64,000 bases of DNA from Nissolia schottii (lineage: Eukaryota > Streptophyta > Magnoliopsida > Fabales > Fabaceae). A model generated the notes under the pieces. It was not told the origin of the DNA, ran no database searches, and saw nothing but the letters and a program-made list of their open reading frames with translations. Numbering within the stretch: position 1 is the first letter of the stretch; the number at the start of each line of letters is the position of its first letter. The position numbers and the translations under genes are program-made. The stretch is from assembly GCA_003254905.1 (NCBI GenBank), contig QANU01004444.1, positions 222,019 through 286,018 on the forward strand, in the 5' to 3' direction. Positions 11,935 through 25,856 of this stretch are shown here, piece after piece.

Positions 11935-13975
11935 GAGGACATGCTATCTTGCATGTTGCAATACTTGTACGCATCATGCCAACAAGTTATTATAAATTCC
12001 CCCATTACACTTGGCTTTTGGTTAATAGCCAAATATTTACCATTTTAAAATTTTTTAAATGTGTTATTTATGTTGAAATTTCTCCACCATAATGCACAAA
12101 GATGAGACATTAGAGAATGTTGGGAATATATGATTGATTATGAATCCTCTTTTGTTATAAACTGTCTACCAATCAGAGATTTATTTGTGACAATATTTAT
12201 TTTATTGTCATTTTAATGAAATAATTTTTCCAACATTAGGGGGAGAAAATAAGCAGTTGGAAATAAAAATGACATGAAATACATTGCCATTATTATATTT
12301 AGATCCTCGTACAAGGTAATGTGGCAAAATATTATAAATCAATTGTTAGATTTATTTACTAACCCAAAGAGAGTTGTGAAAGCTCATATATAGACTGCAA
12401 ACTATTGCTCCAATTTAAAATGGTATCCTAGAAGGACAACCTATTAGTGCAAAGTAAGTCACGCTTGAAGTAAGCACACTCGATTCCAAATATGAAAAAT
12501 CATTTAAATGAAAAAGGAGCAATTAATGAAGATGGTCACATATAATATAGAAGCAAGTGCTCAAAAAGAACTCCAAGACATAACTGTTGACTCACAAGTG
12601 GTTCAGGTACTTGAAAAATTACAAAAATAAAGAAATCTCAATGAGTCATGTCTTCATGGAAAATATGAAACTGATCGAAATCATATTATTACCAACAACG
12701 TTGTATGCACATAATGTTGCTATTGAATTAAAAAAAAAACGAGGCAAGATAAGGATCTTGAATAAAAATCTATCAAAGAATATAGACAGAGAAATGATTG
12801 ACCAATGTGAAAAGAAGCAATTTATGTTGAAATTAATTTCACTTGAAAAATATGAAGTATTTAGAATCTATAGTCAAGCACCCGAAGGTGTGAAGCTAGT
12901 GGGGTACAAATGAGTTTTTCGTGCAAAAATGAAATGGAGAAGGATAAGATATAAAGCACGACTTGTAACACAAGGGTTTCAGAAACCTAACATTGACTAT
13001 ATAGAGATATATTCTCCGGTGGTGGATTTAATTTTATTGTGACAATTAATAAAGAAATTAGACATGTGTCTATAAGCTTATTAATATGGCTTATTAGCTA
13101 GCAAAATTTTTTGAAAATATATGAAGGATTTAATATAGCTAAAACATACAGAAATTCCTGGAAAATTTTGTTTATTAAGGCTTCAGCAATCCTTAAATGG
13201 ATTAAAATAATTATGGCATATGTGATACAATGGCCTAAGTCAATTTTTATTGAGATATGGGCATGAAATTGATCACATTTACCCCATGTATTTTCATAAA
13301 AAGGGCTTGAATCTAAATTGTTATAGCCACAGTATAAATTTTTATTTGTGTCGTCCTGGCCGCTAATTTTAGATGTCTATTGGTTGTTTCATTCATCATT
13401 CCTTGATTGCCAAAAATGGAAGGAGATAGAAGTTGTGTAACAATTGTTACAAAAATTGCAGCACTACGTGTATGGATATATTACAGTGGTTGTTTCTACA
13501 TCATCTTATTAGATAGATGTTCATAATTATCTTAAGTGAGGGAGAAATGTTGTACTCTTTTTTTCTTCATCAAGGTTTTTATCCCACTGAGTTTTTCCTT
13601 AATAAAGTTTTTAACGAGACAGTTTGCATTATGAGAATGTTGTACTCTTTTTCCTTCACTAAGATTTTTTTCTTAATGGGTTTTTCTTTGTAAATTTTTA
13701 ACGAAGCATATCCTTGATGGACATCCAAGGAAAAGTGTTATAAAATATTATTAGAATATGGATGTCTTTATCCTAATTTGGTTGGTATCCAATTAGATAG
13801 ATATATCTTGATATGACAGAGATTTAATGTAGCATTGTGTACTTTACCCTTAGCCTATAAATAGTCATTAGGATGCTTATGGTACAATACACATCTGAGA
13901 ATAAAAATAATATCATTCTCTCAATTATTCCTCTCTATTATTTTTCGTAGTAGTCTTTCTCATTAATTTTATAAC
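11935..13975 (+). mobile_element. Decayed Ty1/copia retrotransposon (integrase end to RT start, plus 3' LTR)
   Basis: Translated pieces in order are: an integrase C-terminal region with HAILHVATLVRIMPTSYYK (about 11939-12000), HFNE...FPTLGG before the spacer (about 12211-12245), the reverse-transcriptase N terminus YSQAPEGVKLVGYK (about 12865-12912), RYKARLVTQGFQKPNIDY (about 12947-13000) and YSPVVD, then a GLQQSLNGLK remnant (about 13170-13200). Many stops and frameshifts interrupt them. A purine tract (13727-13735) precedes a 3' LTR starting TGTTATAAAATATT at 13736 with a TATAAATAG box at about 13856. A tandem pair starting TGTTGTACTC lies just upstream (about 13549 and 13640). The 5' half, including gag, is missing. 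Confidence 0.8.
13736..13975 (+). repeat. 3' LTR of the copia remnant
   Basis: Starts with TG directly after a polypurine tract, contains CCTATAAATAG as a likely retroelement promoter, and ends near TTTTATAAC. No partner 5' LTR is present in the window. Confidence 0.55.
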
Positions 13976-14060
13976 TGATGAAAATTTCTATAAGTATTAT
14001 TTAAACTTTTTCAATTTGTTCTTGTCATTGAACCTTGTATGTTAAATGAGTGAATGCATG

Positions 14061-14480
14061 GATTTAGCTTTATGTATTTATTACTGTTTTAATTATTATT
14101 ATTATTATTATTACTATTATTATTATAATAATAATAATAATAATAACCAAAACTTTGATGAAATTTTTATGAATTTTTATATAATTTAATTTTTAATTTT
14201 ATTAACAAATAATTAATCAAAACTAACAATAAAATTTCACGTCAACAACATTAATTATAATCGTATGTATTTTATATAATATATTTAGCTTTCTGTATTT
14301 ATTTATTAGTATTTATTTATTTTTTATTATTACTATTGCTATTACTATTATATGCAATAACCAAAACTTTGATGAATTTTTATTAATGATTATACAATTT
14401 AATTTTTAATTTAATTAATTAATTAGAATCATCGATGAAGCGACGCGTCAACAACATTAATTGTAAATTCTGTGTGTTTT
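14061..14480. repeat. Two diverged direct copies of a ~220-bp AT-rich unit with ATT microsatellite
   Basis: Copy 1 (about 14061-14280) and copy 2 (about 14283-14480) share in order TTTAGCTTT, a (TTA)n-type run, AACCAAAACTTTGATGAA, ATTTTTAATTT, CGTCAACAACATTAATT and a GTGTTTTAT/GTATTTTAT tail. The ATT run of copy 1 (14092-14146) flips from ATT to AAT and can fold back on itself. No coding content. Confidence 0.7.
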
Positions 14481-14499
14481 ATACAGGATATAGGAAATA

Positions 14500-16060
14500 G
14501 AATATAGAATGAGATGATAACTTGGTTTGGGAATAAGTCACGCCCAAGATTCACTCACTCAGTTTTTTACTACTATTGTGGTTTATTTTTCTATTAATAT
14601 TGTTATGTTCTCCTATCAAATTTTCTTAATCATCCTCCTAACGACTGTAATAAATAACATTTGACATTTTTAGGACAAAATAAGAAGATAAATATTAAAT
14701 ATTATTCATAAAAGTTTTTAGAAAGATTGGCAGTACTCTCTTCTCGTATAGCTAGATATAATTCACAGATTGAGTTAGGTGCAAGAAATCATTTATACCC
14801 GTTGTTAACGGGCTAAGTGGTCTAGTTCACATATATGCATTTTAATAAATTCTTCGAGGCTATGTTCTCTAGTCTAGAGGGGAAGGCTAACGAAGACATC
14901 AATGGGGTTCAAGGGAGAAGGGAAAGCATGAGAATAAGAAGGTATAAAAGTTTAAAAATACTCAAGAGAAGAAAACTAGGGGCTTACAATGTTATTTACA
15001 ATTTTAAACTATATTATAATAACTAAATATAATTAATATGTTTAATTAAACGATAAAATTGATATTTAAAAATTTTAATAAAAGTAAAATAATACATTTA
15101 ATTAAAAATTAATTAAATTCTCCTAATTTAATAAATTAATAAATAGAGATTTTAAAAGATTTTGAGAATCAATAATGACATCAGATGTCTTCTCTCAAAA
15201 AAAAAAAATTAAAACTCGTGAACAGGATATAATTTACATAAGTCTTCTCTTTCAAAACCAAACTCATGAACATAACCCAAAAGGTTAGGTGGGGAAACAA
15301 GTCCAAGTAAATAATTAAGGGCAATGCTTGATATCTGTTTTTTTTCCCCTTACATTTAATTTGAATCACAAAATTATTAATTCAATGTAATCTTATTTTC
15401 ATTATTTTTTTCACAAAATCATATAAAATATATAATAATAATAATATAAATTTTATAGCCAAATTAAAAACAAGAAATAAAAAATTAAAAAAACCAAACA
15501 AATCCTATTAATTGTGAATTAGGGCAATATTTTATCTAATAATTTAGGTTCTTTCTTCCACATCCAAGTTCTTACAAAGATACAAGATACCAATAATTTA
15601 TCGCGCGCTCACAACTTAATATCTTCGCTTCACTTATAATTATTAGCCAATTCGATTTTAAACTATTTAACCCTAAAAGCCACTGAGATTAATTTAGAGG
15701 CAAGATTTGGAAAATATGCATAAAATTCATTTAAACATCAAGTAATGTAATTTTTGAAGTTAAATAAAATTAAAAAAAAAAAAAACCAGACCATTTCACC
15801 CCAAACAATAAAATTACTTTTGCCAAACTCTATCCTCTTTCACCTTGCACTTTTCTCTTGAAAAAGTTAAGCAACTCATTTTTTAATTTCTAGCAACACC
15901 TGCTAAAGAAAAAGTAGATTAATGGAAAACCAAACCTCGGACATCAACATCAGCATCACACTCAAATCTAGACTTTTATGTACCAATTAAACTACAAGCC
16001 CCTGGGCCGTCATCAGTGCTCATTTAATTGTTTCAAACTTGAAATATCTATCAACTAAAA
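14500..16060. other. Intergenic, AT-rich, no gene seen
   Basis: No supported gene. The right part (about 15600-16060) lies downstream of the large minus-strand gene and may include its distal 3' flank. Confidence 0.4.
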
Positions 16061-16331
16061 ACAAGTCACAAGAAAAGGGGTAATTCAGTTTTGATAGGAA
16101 ACTTTGTATGACCTGCATCGCCTAAAATGGGTGAAAGAAAATAGGGACTAGAACTATAACAAAGGCTCTCTACTCCATTTACATCACAATGGCTAAACAA
16201 GTCACAGATAAAGGGGTAATTCAGTTTTGTTAAGAAATTTTGTTTGAACTGCAACGCCTAGAAAAAAGTAAAGAAAATAGAGACTAGAATTATAACAAGA
16301 GCTCTACACCCCATTTACATACATTTGGCTA
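16061..16331. repeat. Tandem duplication (~136-bp unit) downstream of the IDM1-like gene
   Basis: Unit 1 (16061-16196) and unit 2 (16197-16331) share ACAAGTCACA, GGGGTAATTCAGTTTTG, GACTAGAA.TATAACAA and CCATTTACAT in the same order, at roughly 80% identity by eye. They lie about 270-540 bp past the stop codon, so they may be in the transcript's 3' UTR or just beyond it. Confidence 0.75.
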
Positions 16332-16604
16332 TTACCATGGGCAGCAACAAAATACACGACCCTCATGGCTTTCCTCTCCTGCCACCACTTTTCCGCCTCG
16401 CCCCCAAAAAATGACATCTTTTGGCTAAATCCTAATAACCACCTTTCTTTTTCAGAACATATTTTCAGAATACTTTGCTACAATGACTAAAAAATCTTAG
16501 TCACAACCTTCCAGAATGCATTGCTAGATTCCCCTAAGTCAGTGAATAACCCTCAAGTCTCAACAGATATCCTACTTTTGAAATTACAAATGGCACATAA
16601 AAAG

Positions 16605-19600
16605 TCAACTAGCTTGGTTTGACAGAACTATCACCTCAGTGCTACCGCAAGAAGCAGTGCCAGCACCAGCAGATGCACATTGAAGAGAAACACCAGCAGC
16701 AGCGTTTGGAGTACTCAAGGATGGAGCATTGCTCCGTGCAGTTTCATCGGCCTGCAAATCAGGCTCCCCTGACTCAGGAGAGCCCTTCATCGAATGCTCA
16801 GTGTTGGGAACTATGTCTGTATCAGCAGGAAGTGAACTAGCCTCAGCAGCACAAGATGCTTTACTATTCCCATCAACACCATCTACAATCTTATCAGAGG
16901 AACCTGGAGTTACTGGAATGGATTGGCAATCTCCAGAGTTCGTGTTTGTCTGGAGATTTGGTGTTTTGGCTGAACATACTTCTGCTTCATCAGCATCTGG
17001 TGCACTAACCACTACAGAGTTTTTTTCAAGATTTACAGGCAATTCTTCAGTAATGCTCTGCGATTTGACGTGCACCAAGGCATTACTTGTAAGAACTGCT
17101 TCACCAGAAACACAACCACCTTTGAGAGACTTCCTTTCCTCATGAGTAACACAGCATTTGTTCAACTGACCATCTAAATCTATCGGCTTCTCCTCATGGC
17201 CAGTATTCTTGTGTGTACTTGTGTCTGCACCTTGGTCACAAGTATTATCATTCACACAATCAGGGACATTTGCAGTACTTTTGTCTTCCACTGGCAAATT
17301 TTCATGGCATACAACTTCGCACGTGACATCTTTTGGAGATTCATTATGATCAATAGCATTGCTAGTAATGTTAGGTGCATTATCCAATGATCCACCAGGA
17401 AGCCCACCACCAGATTCGATAGACACTGTTTTACCATTTATCTGGCCAGCAGAAATGATCAAATCAGATCCAGCTGAGCCTTCCGCTTCACAATTATTTG
17501 CTACCTTGTCTACTGTATGACTGTTCTGAAGATTTGAAACTGCAAAAATATTGCATTGTGCAATAAACAAGGTTCAATTTTTCTGAGGGGAAAAAAAAAA
17601 GGATAGCAATGTCTGTCTATCTCAAAGCATACACAACACATAAAAGAACCTGTCAAGTGAATAGGGGAAGTTACCTTCTGTAGTAATCATATTTTCCCCA
17701 GCAAATGTATGGCTTGGTACCTTTTTCTGCAACATATCTACATGAGGGAATACCAACAGACTCATGTTCTGTATTATTTTCTTGTTTGTCAACTCAAGTT
17801 GCTCAAACCCAAAAACAGAAGTCCAAGTTTCTCTTAGTTCTGAGATAGCTGGTATCACCAATAATTCAACATTTAAAGAGCTAAGTACCTGTTAACAGTC
17901 AGATAAACCAAAGATTTTAAGTCAGCAAAATGAAAAAAGGTCCAAAGAAAACCAGATAAAATGAATGGGGGAAAAAAGAATAAAAAGTTGCTGCTCTACA
18001 AAAGCACCAACATATAGCATATCATCTATCAAAGTGCTACGTGATTCTCTCCTTAGATACTACTAACCATGTATTTTGGGCCCTCAAGAGCTGAAACTCA
18101 TTTTTATTTTGCCAAATAGTTAATATGGGGAAATGGAAGTAGAATTAGCCTACTAGTTACTAAATAAATAGCACTTTCTTTTTAAAATTTAGTGCCATCC
18201 AAAGCACTCTGTTTATTTGCAGCACATACATATGGTGAGAAAAAAAAGTAAAGGACTAACTAAAATCTACTTTAATTTTCTCTCCACTTTCAACAAATAA
18301 AAGCACAACGAATTAATATCAGTTCGTTTGTTGGACTAAGTTCAACTTCCAATTTTCCTTTTTTAGAGAGAGATTAAGCTCCATAAGTTAAATATCCCAT
18401 GTTTCTGCATCTAGCTAAACGAGTAGGCCAACCTTAACAAAATATGGCACAGAACAGAATTTACTTTGTAAAATGTGACAAGCAATATTAGCTAGAACAG
18501 AATTTCTAAAAAGGAAAAGCTACAAATATGAAAATAGTTATAAATGACTCAAACTGTGCAACTAAAATTAAAGAGATGAATGTAACAATTCTAAAACTCA
18601 CACATTCAATGCCATTTAGAAGCCGGCGGCACATTCCTTTTCGCCTATGCATATACCGGGTCCCAATAAATGGCATCTCTGCTAGCTGATTCCCATGGAT
18701 CCTATTTGATAAATTAACAAAGCAAAAGTCATCAGAATGCAAATCAAGCTTTCTTCCATTGGCCAAAAAGAAACTGTACAAAGTATGGTGGATTACACAC
18801 TTGCCAGCACGCAACCACGTCAATGGCTTTTTAAAAGGGGAAAAAATAGTAAAGCTATTTTTATCAAAGAGGAAAGGAAAAAAATAGTAAAGCTATACAA
18901 GGGAAATTGGATTTTAGCTGTAAGACAGAAAACCAAGGACAGATCCAATGATTATGACGAAATCTTGTCACAGATCAATAAAATAACTTCACAAAAGAAA
19001 ATTTACAAAATGCAAACAAGGTAATATCCTACAAACAGGATGTTAGGTGTTACATTATGAAGGTTCTATAGTAGAGTAGACCCAAGTAAAAAAAACTGAT
19101 GTTTAAAGTTAGCTTCACGAAGTGCCCATAATCAATAGTAGATACCATTCATGACAGTCCAACAATTCATCCATTTACAGTGGTATACAGAAACATACAA
19201 AAAACATTAAACCCAACCAATTGCAGCCAAATACCAAAGGAAATTAAATAATAATTGTTTTCATCTCAAAGAATATAGAATTTCAATCAAGTTTTCACTC
19301 AGCATGCATCCTAATTATTGTTCCACTTATAAACTGTGACAAAGCATTCATAAAATTCAAGTAGACAATTTACCTGATAGATGCAGCTGAGATAATCTCA
19401 TCACCTTTCTCTAGAATTGCAGTAACAAATCCACTATGGTTAAGACGTTTAAAGTTTGACCTGGCAAAGATAACAGAATATAACTACCATACAGGATGCA
19501 ATAATAATACCAATCCATCCTCACACAGCAATCAATTTCTAGAGGTATAAATTTAGGACATCATTCTTTATTTGCTTAAATGTGAATGTCAAAACCATGA

Positions 19601-22600
19601 AAATCATTTTAAATAGAAAAAATATTCACTGAAATTTCAACATAAGCAATTGCTATGGGCTTGAGAAAATTCCATGTTACAAAAAATAGATAACATAGTA
19701 ATTAAACATGAGTATAGAAGTAGTGATAGATTCAACATAAACAATCTAGACACAGATTAAATAGCAGAACTTTAATCTAGACATTTTTTTGATGAAATTT
19801 ATTCAGAGAACTGGAGTCTACCACTTCCAGTCACTGGTCTGAAACTAATTTGTTTAACATTTGAAAACCTTGATTTTGTTTGAGTATAGTATCAACCTTA
19901 ACATCATAATTCACTTTGATATGCAAGGATATCTGAACTTCAAGCAAAAGGGCTACAAGCCTACAGCACCCTAATGGTTATCACTAATAAGCCTACTCAT
20001 TCAAGAGGAACCCAATGTGTAGCTAGTCAAACAAAAAACTAAAAATCAAAGAAAATATTGAGAATGATAAAAGATTGCTCATCCCCACATTGAACCACAA
20101 GAAAAAGGAAAAGCCCATAATTTCACAAGCAGAAACTGCTTCTGACATACAAACTGTCAATCAGCCAGTACTGGGAGGTACTACAACAACTATAAATCTT
20201 CTACTTGATCCCAGCCTCTTTGGCATGGGCAAATCAAGGATCTGACAATCTTACAGTCAATAATGGATTTCCAGATGGGGAATGCACACTTAATACAAAA
20301 CTCCCTAGTTTTCCATTTGCCATGCTCAAAGCATTATACTTGATAAAAGTGCGGTTATAATCTTAACTAGAATTTCCTGATATGAAGGCTGCTAATATGC
20401 AAGAGAGCCACTATATTTGGAGATGTGGAAGCACATATATGAAATAAGGACTTTCCAGAAGCAATTATAGCCGCTGATAGCACGTAACCAGTGATATCAA
20501 GATGATAAATTTTCTGAGACACGTGCAAATTTCATCAGTGGACAAGGGTCCTTGTTATTCCTAAATAAATCAACTTTACACTAACTGTTATCCTCATTCT
20601 AATGCTTTTTAAACCTTCCTCCAATCCCCTCCAAGTTTTCTATTTTACGCTCTTGTTTAGGAAAGTCAAATGAGAATAATAAAAACCAGAATAATTGAGC
20701 CTCTATATATATTTTTCTCTTTAAAGAAAAACAATTATGGATATAACATAAGTTTTACCATTGATAGTTTCATGATGTATCCATATTAGAAAGAAGTGTT
20801 CTAGTACATTTGAGCGTTAGCCTTTATTTAGAAAAACATGTTGAATCAAATTATTGTATCTATGGAACAAACTATGGCACCAAATTAATGAATCCTTGCA
20901 AGAAATTATTTATACTTCTCTAATCCTCGTCAGTAAACTTTTGGGTTTTCTTTGTCATTTTTAAAGAGAGAAGAGGCATACAAACATTTTTGTCAAACCA
21001 GAATATTTGGAAACATTTACAAACTTTATATTTATTGTCAAATTTTACTTTCCACAACCATATATTGACAGTTAATAATAAAAAGGGGAGGTGGAGGGGG
21101 CCTTGCCAAAAAGCTCCAAAGCTAGTCAAGTCCTTCATTGAAAATTATCATGCAATTCCACCAACCAACCCAAACTTTCCTTCACCTATCCTATGGTAGT
21201 CTCTTATTTCTTGCACTTCATCTCAACTCAAGTTGCAAAACTTTCAAAGACCCCCCCCACACACAAAAATAAAAAGACTTTCAAGGATCATTTATTTGCA
21301 CAACTCAAGCATGTGGGCCCACCCCAAGAAAAGTGGTTAAAAGGACATTAAAAAATGGCCATGCAGCCTTACCCACAATTATAAAGAATGCTATGGATCA
21401 GATTAATCCCGCTTCTGTGATCAATGTATGGCATGAAGCACTCATTCATTACGGACAACGCTACGGCCAGCTTGGAATTACATTCAACTATCTGAGGTTT
21501 TGTCTGAGAAGCATCAACACCAACATCTGATCGTCGAATAAAAGTCACAGAAAATCCATCTTCAATTTGATATTTAACCCCAAGAAGCATTTCGAGTCTC
21601 TCCGATAACTGGGAGGAAAAAGTGACAGAAATTAGTTTGGTTATAATGTAAGAAAATTTCTACAGCTAGAAAAATACCATGATTAGGGATACCTAGAAAT
21701 TTGGGCTCACAATTCAAATTAAAATTACAGATCTTAGTGAACCAGAAAGGGAAGGAGTAGAACCACTTCCTTCATCAGGTATGTTGTACTCTAATTCAAG
21801 CATAAATAATAGAAAATGCAGTGTGACAGTGTGGGCTGTAAACCACACTTAAAAGCATCTGCATCATTCTCTGTTGACCAATATGCACCTAATGGGTCAA
21901 AAACCTATCATCTAAAGCGTAGTAGCTCGTCCCCCAAAAATAATGCAACATTTCTCAAAACTCAGTAAAATAAAATGACTTGATCATGCAGTTCTTCTAC
22001 ATGAAACAGGTGAAATCAATCTAAGTAAATTAATCAACAGTAAACTCCAATCCAGAGGCAGATTTCACAATTCAAAAAGCAGTTCAGTACAGCATATCAT
22101 TTCTCACTAGGGTAAAAAGTACAACTTCAAAGAAGCAAGATGATGCTACTTACACATGACAAAATAATTAGAGAAACATTAAAAGCTGTATTGTGTTGCA
22201 AAACTATTTCGTAGTCAGTACGTGTTAAAGCAGGAAGCAACTAACTATTAACATCATAGCCACTATTGCAAATCAAAAAAGCTAAGCAAAACTCCACTTA
22301 CTACTACAGAATAACTTGGCATCACCCAACCAGGCCAACTAAAATTTAGTAATTGTAATTTGCATGTAGCAATCAAAATTCAAGAACATGAAACGATAGA
22401 TCATACCTCTTGACAGCTGTTTCCACAAAAGAAGGCATCTCCGGAGTCACCAGTCTTGGCACCATCCGCCACGACACAGGATCTGTGGTCTACAAAAGAT
22501 AAAAATGTGTATTCATTTACAGCAGGGAAATAAAGCACCTCATCTTGAGAAATTAGTATCAAACTAACAAAAGAATATCTGTATGCATGGGAAATACATT

Positions 22601-25567
22601 TTTCCTCGCATAAATGGCATGTGACTAACGTAGGCACAGCAAAATCATCATCACAATCCCTTTGATCTGAACTTCCACCAACCGACCCACAAAATTTGCA
22701 ACAACAATAAACACAGTGCCAGTCACCAGATGGGAACTTCTGCAAGCAAAAAAAAGGAAATACACACAAATCTGAAAACTATAAGTATAGACAAAACAAA
22801 AAGAATTCCTCACTACTTGTCATGAAATGTGTCAATTATTCTGAAGCCGTGTCCATCACAAGTTTTTCATTAATGAATGTCTTATTATCAGCATGTAATA
22901 ATTAGGTCTTACTTAGGTAGTGTGAAAGAATGATGATCTATGCCACAAACAAAAACACCTTCAAATGCAAAATAATAACTGATGGGAAAGCATGGTTTAT
23001 GCCAACACATCTGTCAGAACTAGTTGATGGGCAAGCCTTAATATTTTTTGAAAAACGAAAAATAAACGACGATATAACAAAAGGAAACAAGAAGACACTG
23101 ATGCTGATAAAAGCCAAGAAAATTTGCAGCAAGTTGACTGAAATCCAACTTCTTTTTCCGAAATGAGACAATGGACACAAATTGAATGGGAAAACTGGAC
23201 TGTTATGTGTAATATTTATCCTAATAAGAAACTCACAAGAAAGAGTTCAGTTAAGAACAATTATATCAAAATAAATTAAAAACTAAAATTGTTCATACAA
23301 ACACGCAACAAGATACATACATTTATATCCAAGCAGCTTTGATGGAATGTCGATGGGCAAGTATCACAACAGATCAGGTCTCCACCATCTCCACAGACAC
23401 CACATGAGTCATCATTTGGATCCTCACCAGCAACATCAACAAAGTGAAAACCTTTACGTTCAGACTCATCTTGTTTATTCCATGAATCTAGCAAGCACTG
23501 CAAGATTGAAGTTCCTCCCTCTATTTGTATATTTTTAAGTGGATCTGAGAGTTTGCTTCCTGCATGAGCTTCAAAATCTGAAATTGTTACGATTTCATTA
23601 CAGCAGCCACAATGAATGCCTTCTCCGGTAATCTTACCATCCACTGATGCATGTTGCCTTCTGTGTTCCATATAATGAACCTTCCCATTTTGAAGAACTG
23701 TTCCCAAATCAATCATCCAGGCAAGCACAGTTCGTTTTCCACTGTACGGTACATACCCATCAACTTCTGAATCTATATCCACCTCAGCATTGCGAACCAT
23801 CAGAGGACATCGCTTCTTGTTTTGTGTTTTGTGTCGCTTATGATCCCTGACAAGTACAGGCATTCTCTTAGGTGACGTAACATCTGCGTTGTCCTCCTCA
23901 ACTTGTGACCTTTTCCTTTTCCTTTTGCCCTTCCCTGACTTACCCATGCCTGCATGAGTACCTGGTTTTCCTTTTTTCAATTTTCTATTGACTCCATCTA
24001 CTGTCTTTCCACCCTTTTTCCCTTTCCTCTTCCCTTTATCACATCTACTTTTCTTGGTCATTATCTTGGTTAGTATTTTGAAATCCTCTTCTGGTATTGG
24101 TGTAAATTTGAAACCTGTGCCATAGACCTTTCCTTCACCGTCACCAGCCTCATAATGATCTTTAAGCCTATTGTAGGCCAAGGTGACTGACCAGTGTGTC
24201 TTCCCATCTAGACTAACATACACAGCATCTTCATATTCTTTTCCATTCCTAGGTCTATATTCAACCGTCCAGCCAGCAGCTGAGAGTCGATCCCATATTT
24301 GTTCCCTCACTTTCTGCCTTACTTCACTCCTTTTCATTTTCTCAGAATTAAGAGTGTTCGCATTATTTGATGTCACAGGTGAGGCCACCCCATTGTCCTC
24401 AGTTTTCAAAAACTTCCCTAATTTATTCTTCTTGACTGGAGAAAATCTCTTCTTCTCTAACTCTTCCTCAGAAGATCTCCTTGACCTCATATCATCAACT
24501 GCATTCACATTAGTACCATCTCTCGTAGTTAAACCTTTTTTACCTTTTCGACCTCTTTTCCGTTTTTGATGACCCACATTTCCTTTTATGCTGTGTGCCA
24601 CAGTCGGGAGACAGTTTCCTTCGCAAGCCTTGGGGGGTCTACCACGCTTACGTGGTGGCAACTGCTCAGCTAAGTCATCTTGCTCTTCCAACTGTATTTT
24701 TGGAGGCAACTTCTCAACTAATTCATCTTGCTCTTCCAACTTTACCTTGGGGGGCCTTCCGCGCTTCCGTTTCAATTCCTTCATGCAATTCTGTTTCTTC
24801 ATCAGCTCAACCCTCTCATTCTCAAAACCATTATCAACAAACTCATCACCTTCTTCACATTTCTTGGGAGGCCTCCCACGCTTCCGTTTTAGTTTCCCCT
24901 TGCCATTCTGTTTCTTCACCGGTTCAAACCTCTCATTCTCATAACCATTATCAACAAACTCATCACCTTCTGCACATTTCTTGGGAGGCCTCCCGCGCTT
25001 CCGTTTCAATTTCCCCTCGCCATTCTGTTTCTTCACCAGTTCAACCCTCTCATTCTCAGAACCATTATCAACAAATTCATCACCTTCTTCACATTCCTTT
25101 TTAGCCGTTACCCCCCCTAACCCACTGCTCTCTCTACTTCTCCATGAAACAACATCCCCTCCACTACAAGATTTTCCATCATGCCCCCTCGTCATCCTCG
25201 AGCGCAACACTCGACCACTACTCAAGACTCTCCCATTCAACCCTTCATCCTCCCTCTTGGCATTCCTCTCAGCATCATCATCATCATCATCTTCACAACC
25301 CCCACCATTCCCATCCTCCACTAAGTCAACATCTCCTTTACCACTGGTGCTCACACCCAAATCCACCTCACATTCTTCCTCTGCTTGTTCAGTAACAACA
25401 TCCTCCTTCTCCTCAATCGCCGGCTCTGGCGTGTCCCCTTGAGGCCCAGAACCCTCACTGCCCAAATCAACAGCCTCACCCTGTACACCTCCACCACTTT
25501 CCTTCTTACCAACTCCTCCACCAGAAACGTTCCCCAACTGAGTCCTAGATCTCAGCCCCTCCCTCAT
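16605..25567 (-). CDS. IDM1-like PHD-finger/GNAT histone acetyltransferase-like protein, 8 coding exons, 1347 aa
   Basis: Related to the Arabidopsis IDM1/ROS4 group: nuclear proteins that read chromatin through MBD-like and PHD modules and acetylate histone H3, guarding against silencing. Coding exons, all with GT-AG introns and consistent phases: 25567-23321, 22739-22598, 22489-22407, 21608-21373, 19460-19374, 18701-18602, 17888-17675, 17539-16605. Domains: acidic N terminus; four AT-hooks (RGRPPK) at about 185-310; MBD-like region about 420-495 ([20 protein letters not shown]); lysine-rich spacer; Tify-binding domain about 607-695; PHD about 722-770 ([24 protein letters not shown], then WHCVYC from the next exon); a second Cys-rich finger (CHLCEEKYHRSC); GNAT-like fold about 900-1010 with [10 protein letters not shown] as the acetyl-CoA loop; and a ~310-aa Ser/Asp-rich tail in the last exon. 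It is longer than IDM1 as I remember it (~1190 aa). I cannot tell IDM1 itself from its close paralogues. Confidence 0.9.
24748..25098 (-). repeat. Coding minisatellite: three 117-bp (39-codon) units, each with one AT-hook
   Basis: Within exon 1 of the IDM1-like gene, three tandem units (about 25098-24982, 24981-24865, 24864-24748) each encode [14 protein letters not shown] followed by KRKRGRPPK. The second and third are close copies, and a fourth, unrelated-spacing AT-hook follows at about 24650-24634. All changes between units keep the frame. Confidence 0.9.
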
Positions 25568-25587
25568 TTCTCACAAAAACAAAACAA

Positions 25588-25619
25588 AAACCCTAATTCT
25601 CACCCAAGAAAAACCCTAA
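25588..25619. promoter_or_regulatory. Two telo-box motifs in the IDM1-like 5' leader
   Basis: AAACCCTAA occurs at 25588-25596 and 25611-25619 (reverse orientation relative to the gene), 20-50 bases upstream of the start codon. Telo-boxes are known in promoters and leaders of plant translation and cell-cycle genes. A role here is an inference. Confidence 0.5.
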
Positions 25620-25856
25620 TAAAACAAACACCTCACAGTCACAGCTGAACCAAACTGAAACCAAGACCACGAAACGCACAAAACACCCATTCAATTCCAA
25701 GACCCTCCAATAAAAACCAAAAAAACCATCACCAAAAATAAAAAACCAAAGCTTTCAGGTCACAGTGAAGACGAGAATGTAAAGTCCCCTGCAAGAATCA
25801 CAGCGTATCAAGAGTAAGGGTTTTTTTCCTCAACCAAACGCAACGTCGTAAAGAAG

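Noticed and set aside
24183-25648. Long plus-strand ORFs opposite the IDM1-like exon 1
   Set aside because: They are antisense shadows of a low-complexity coding exon and show no domain.
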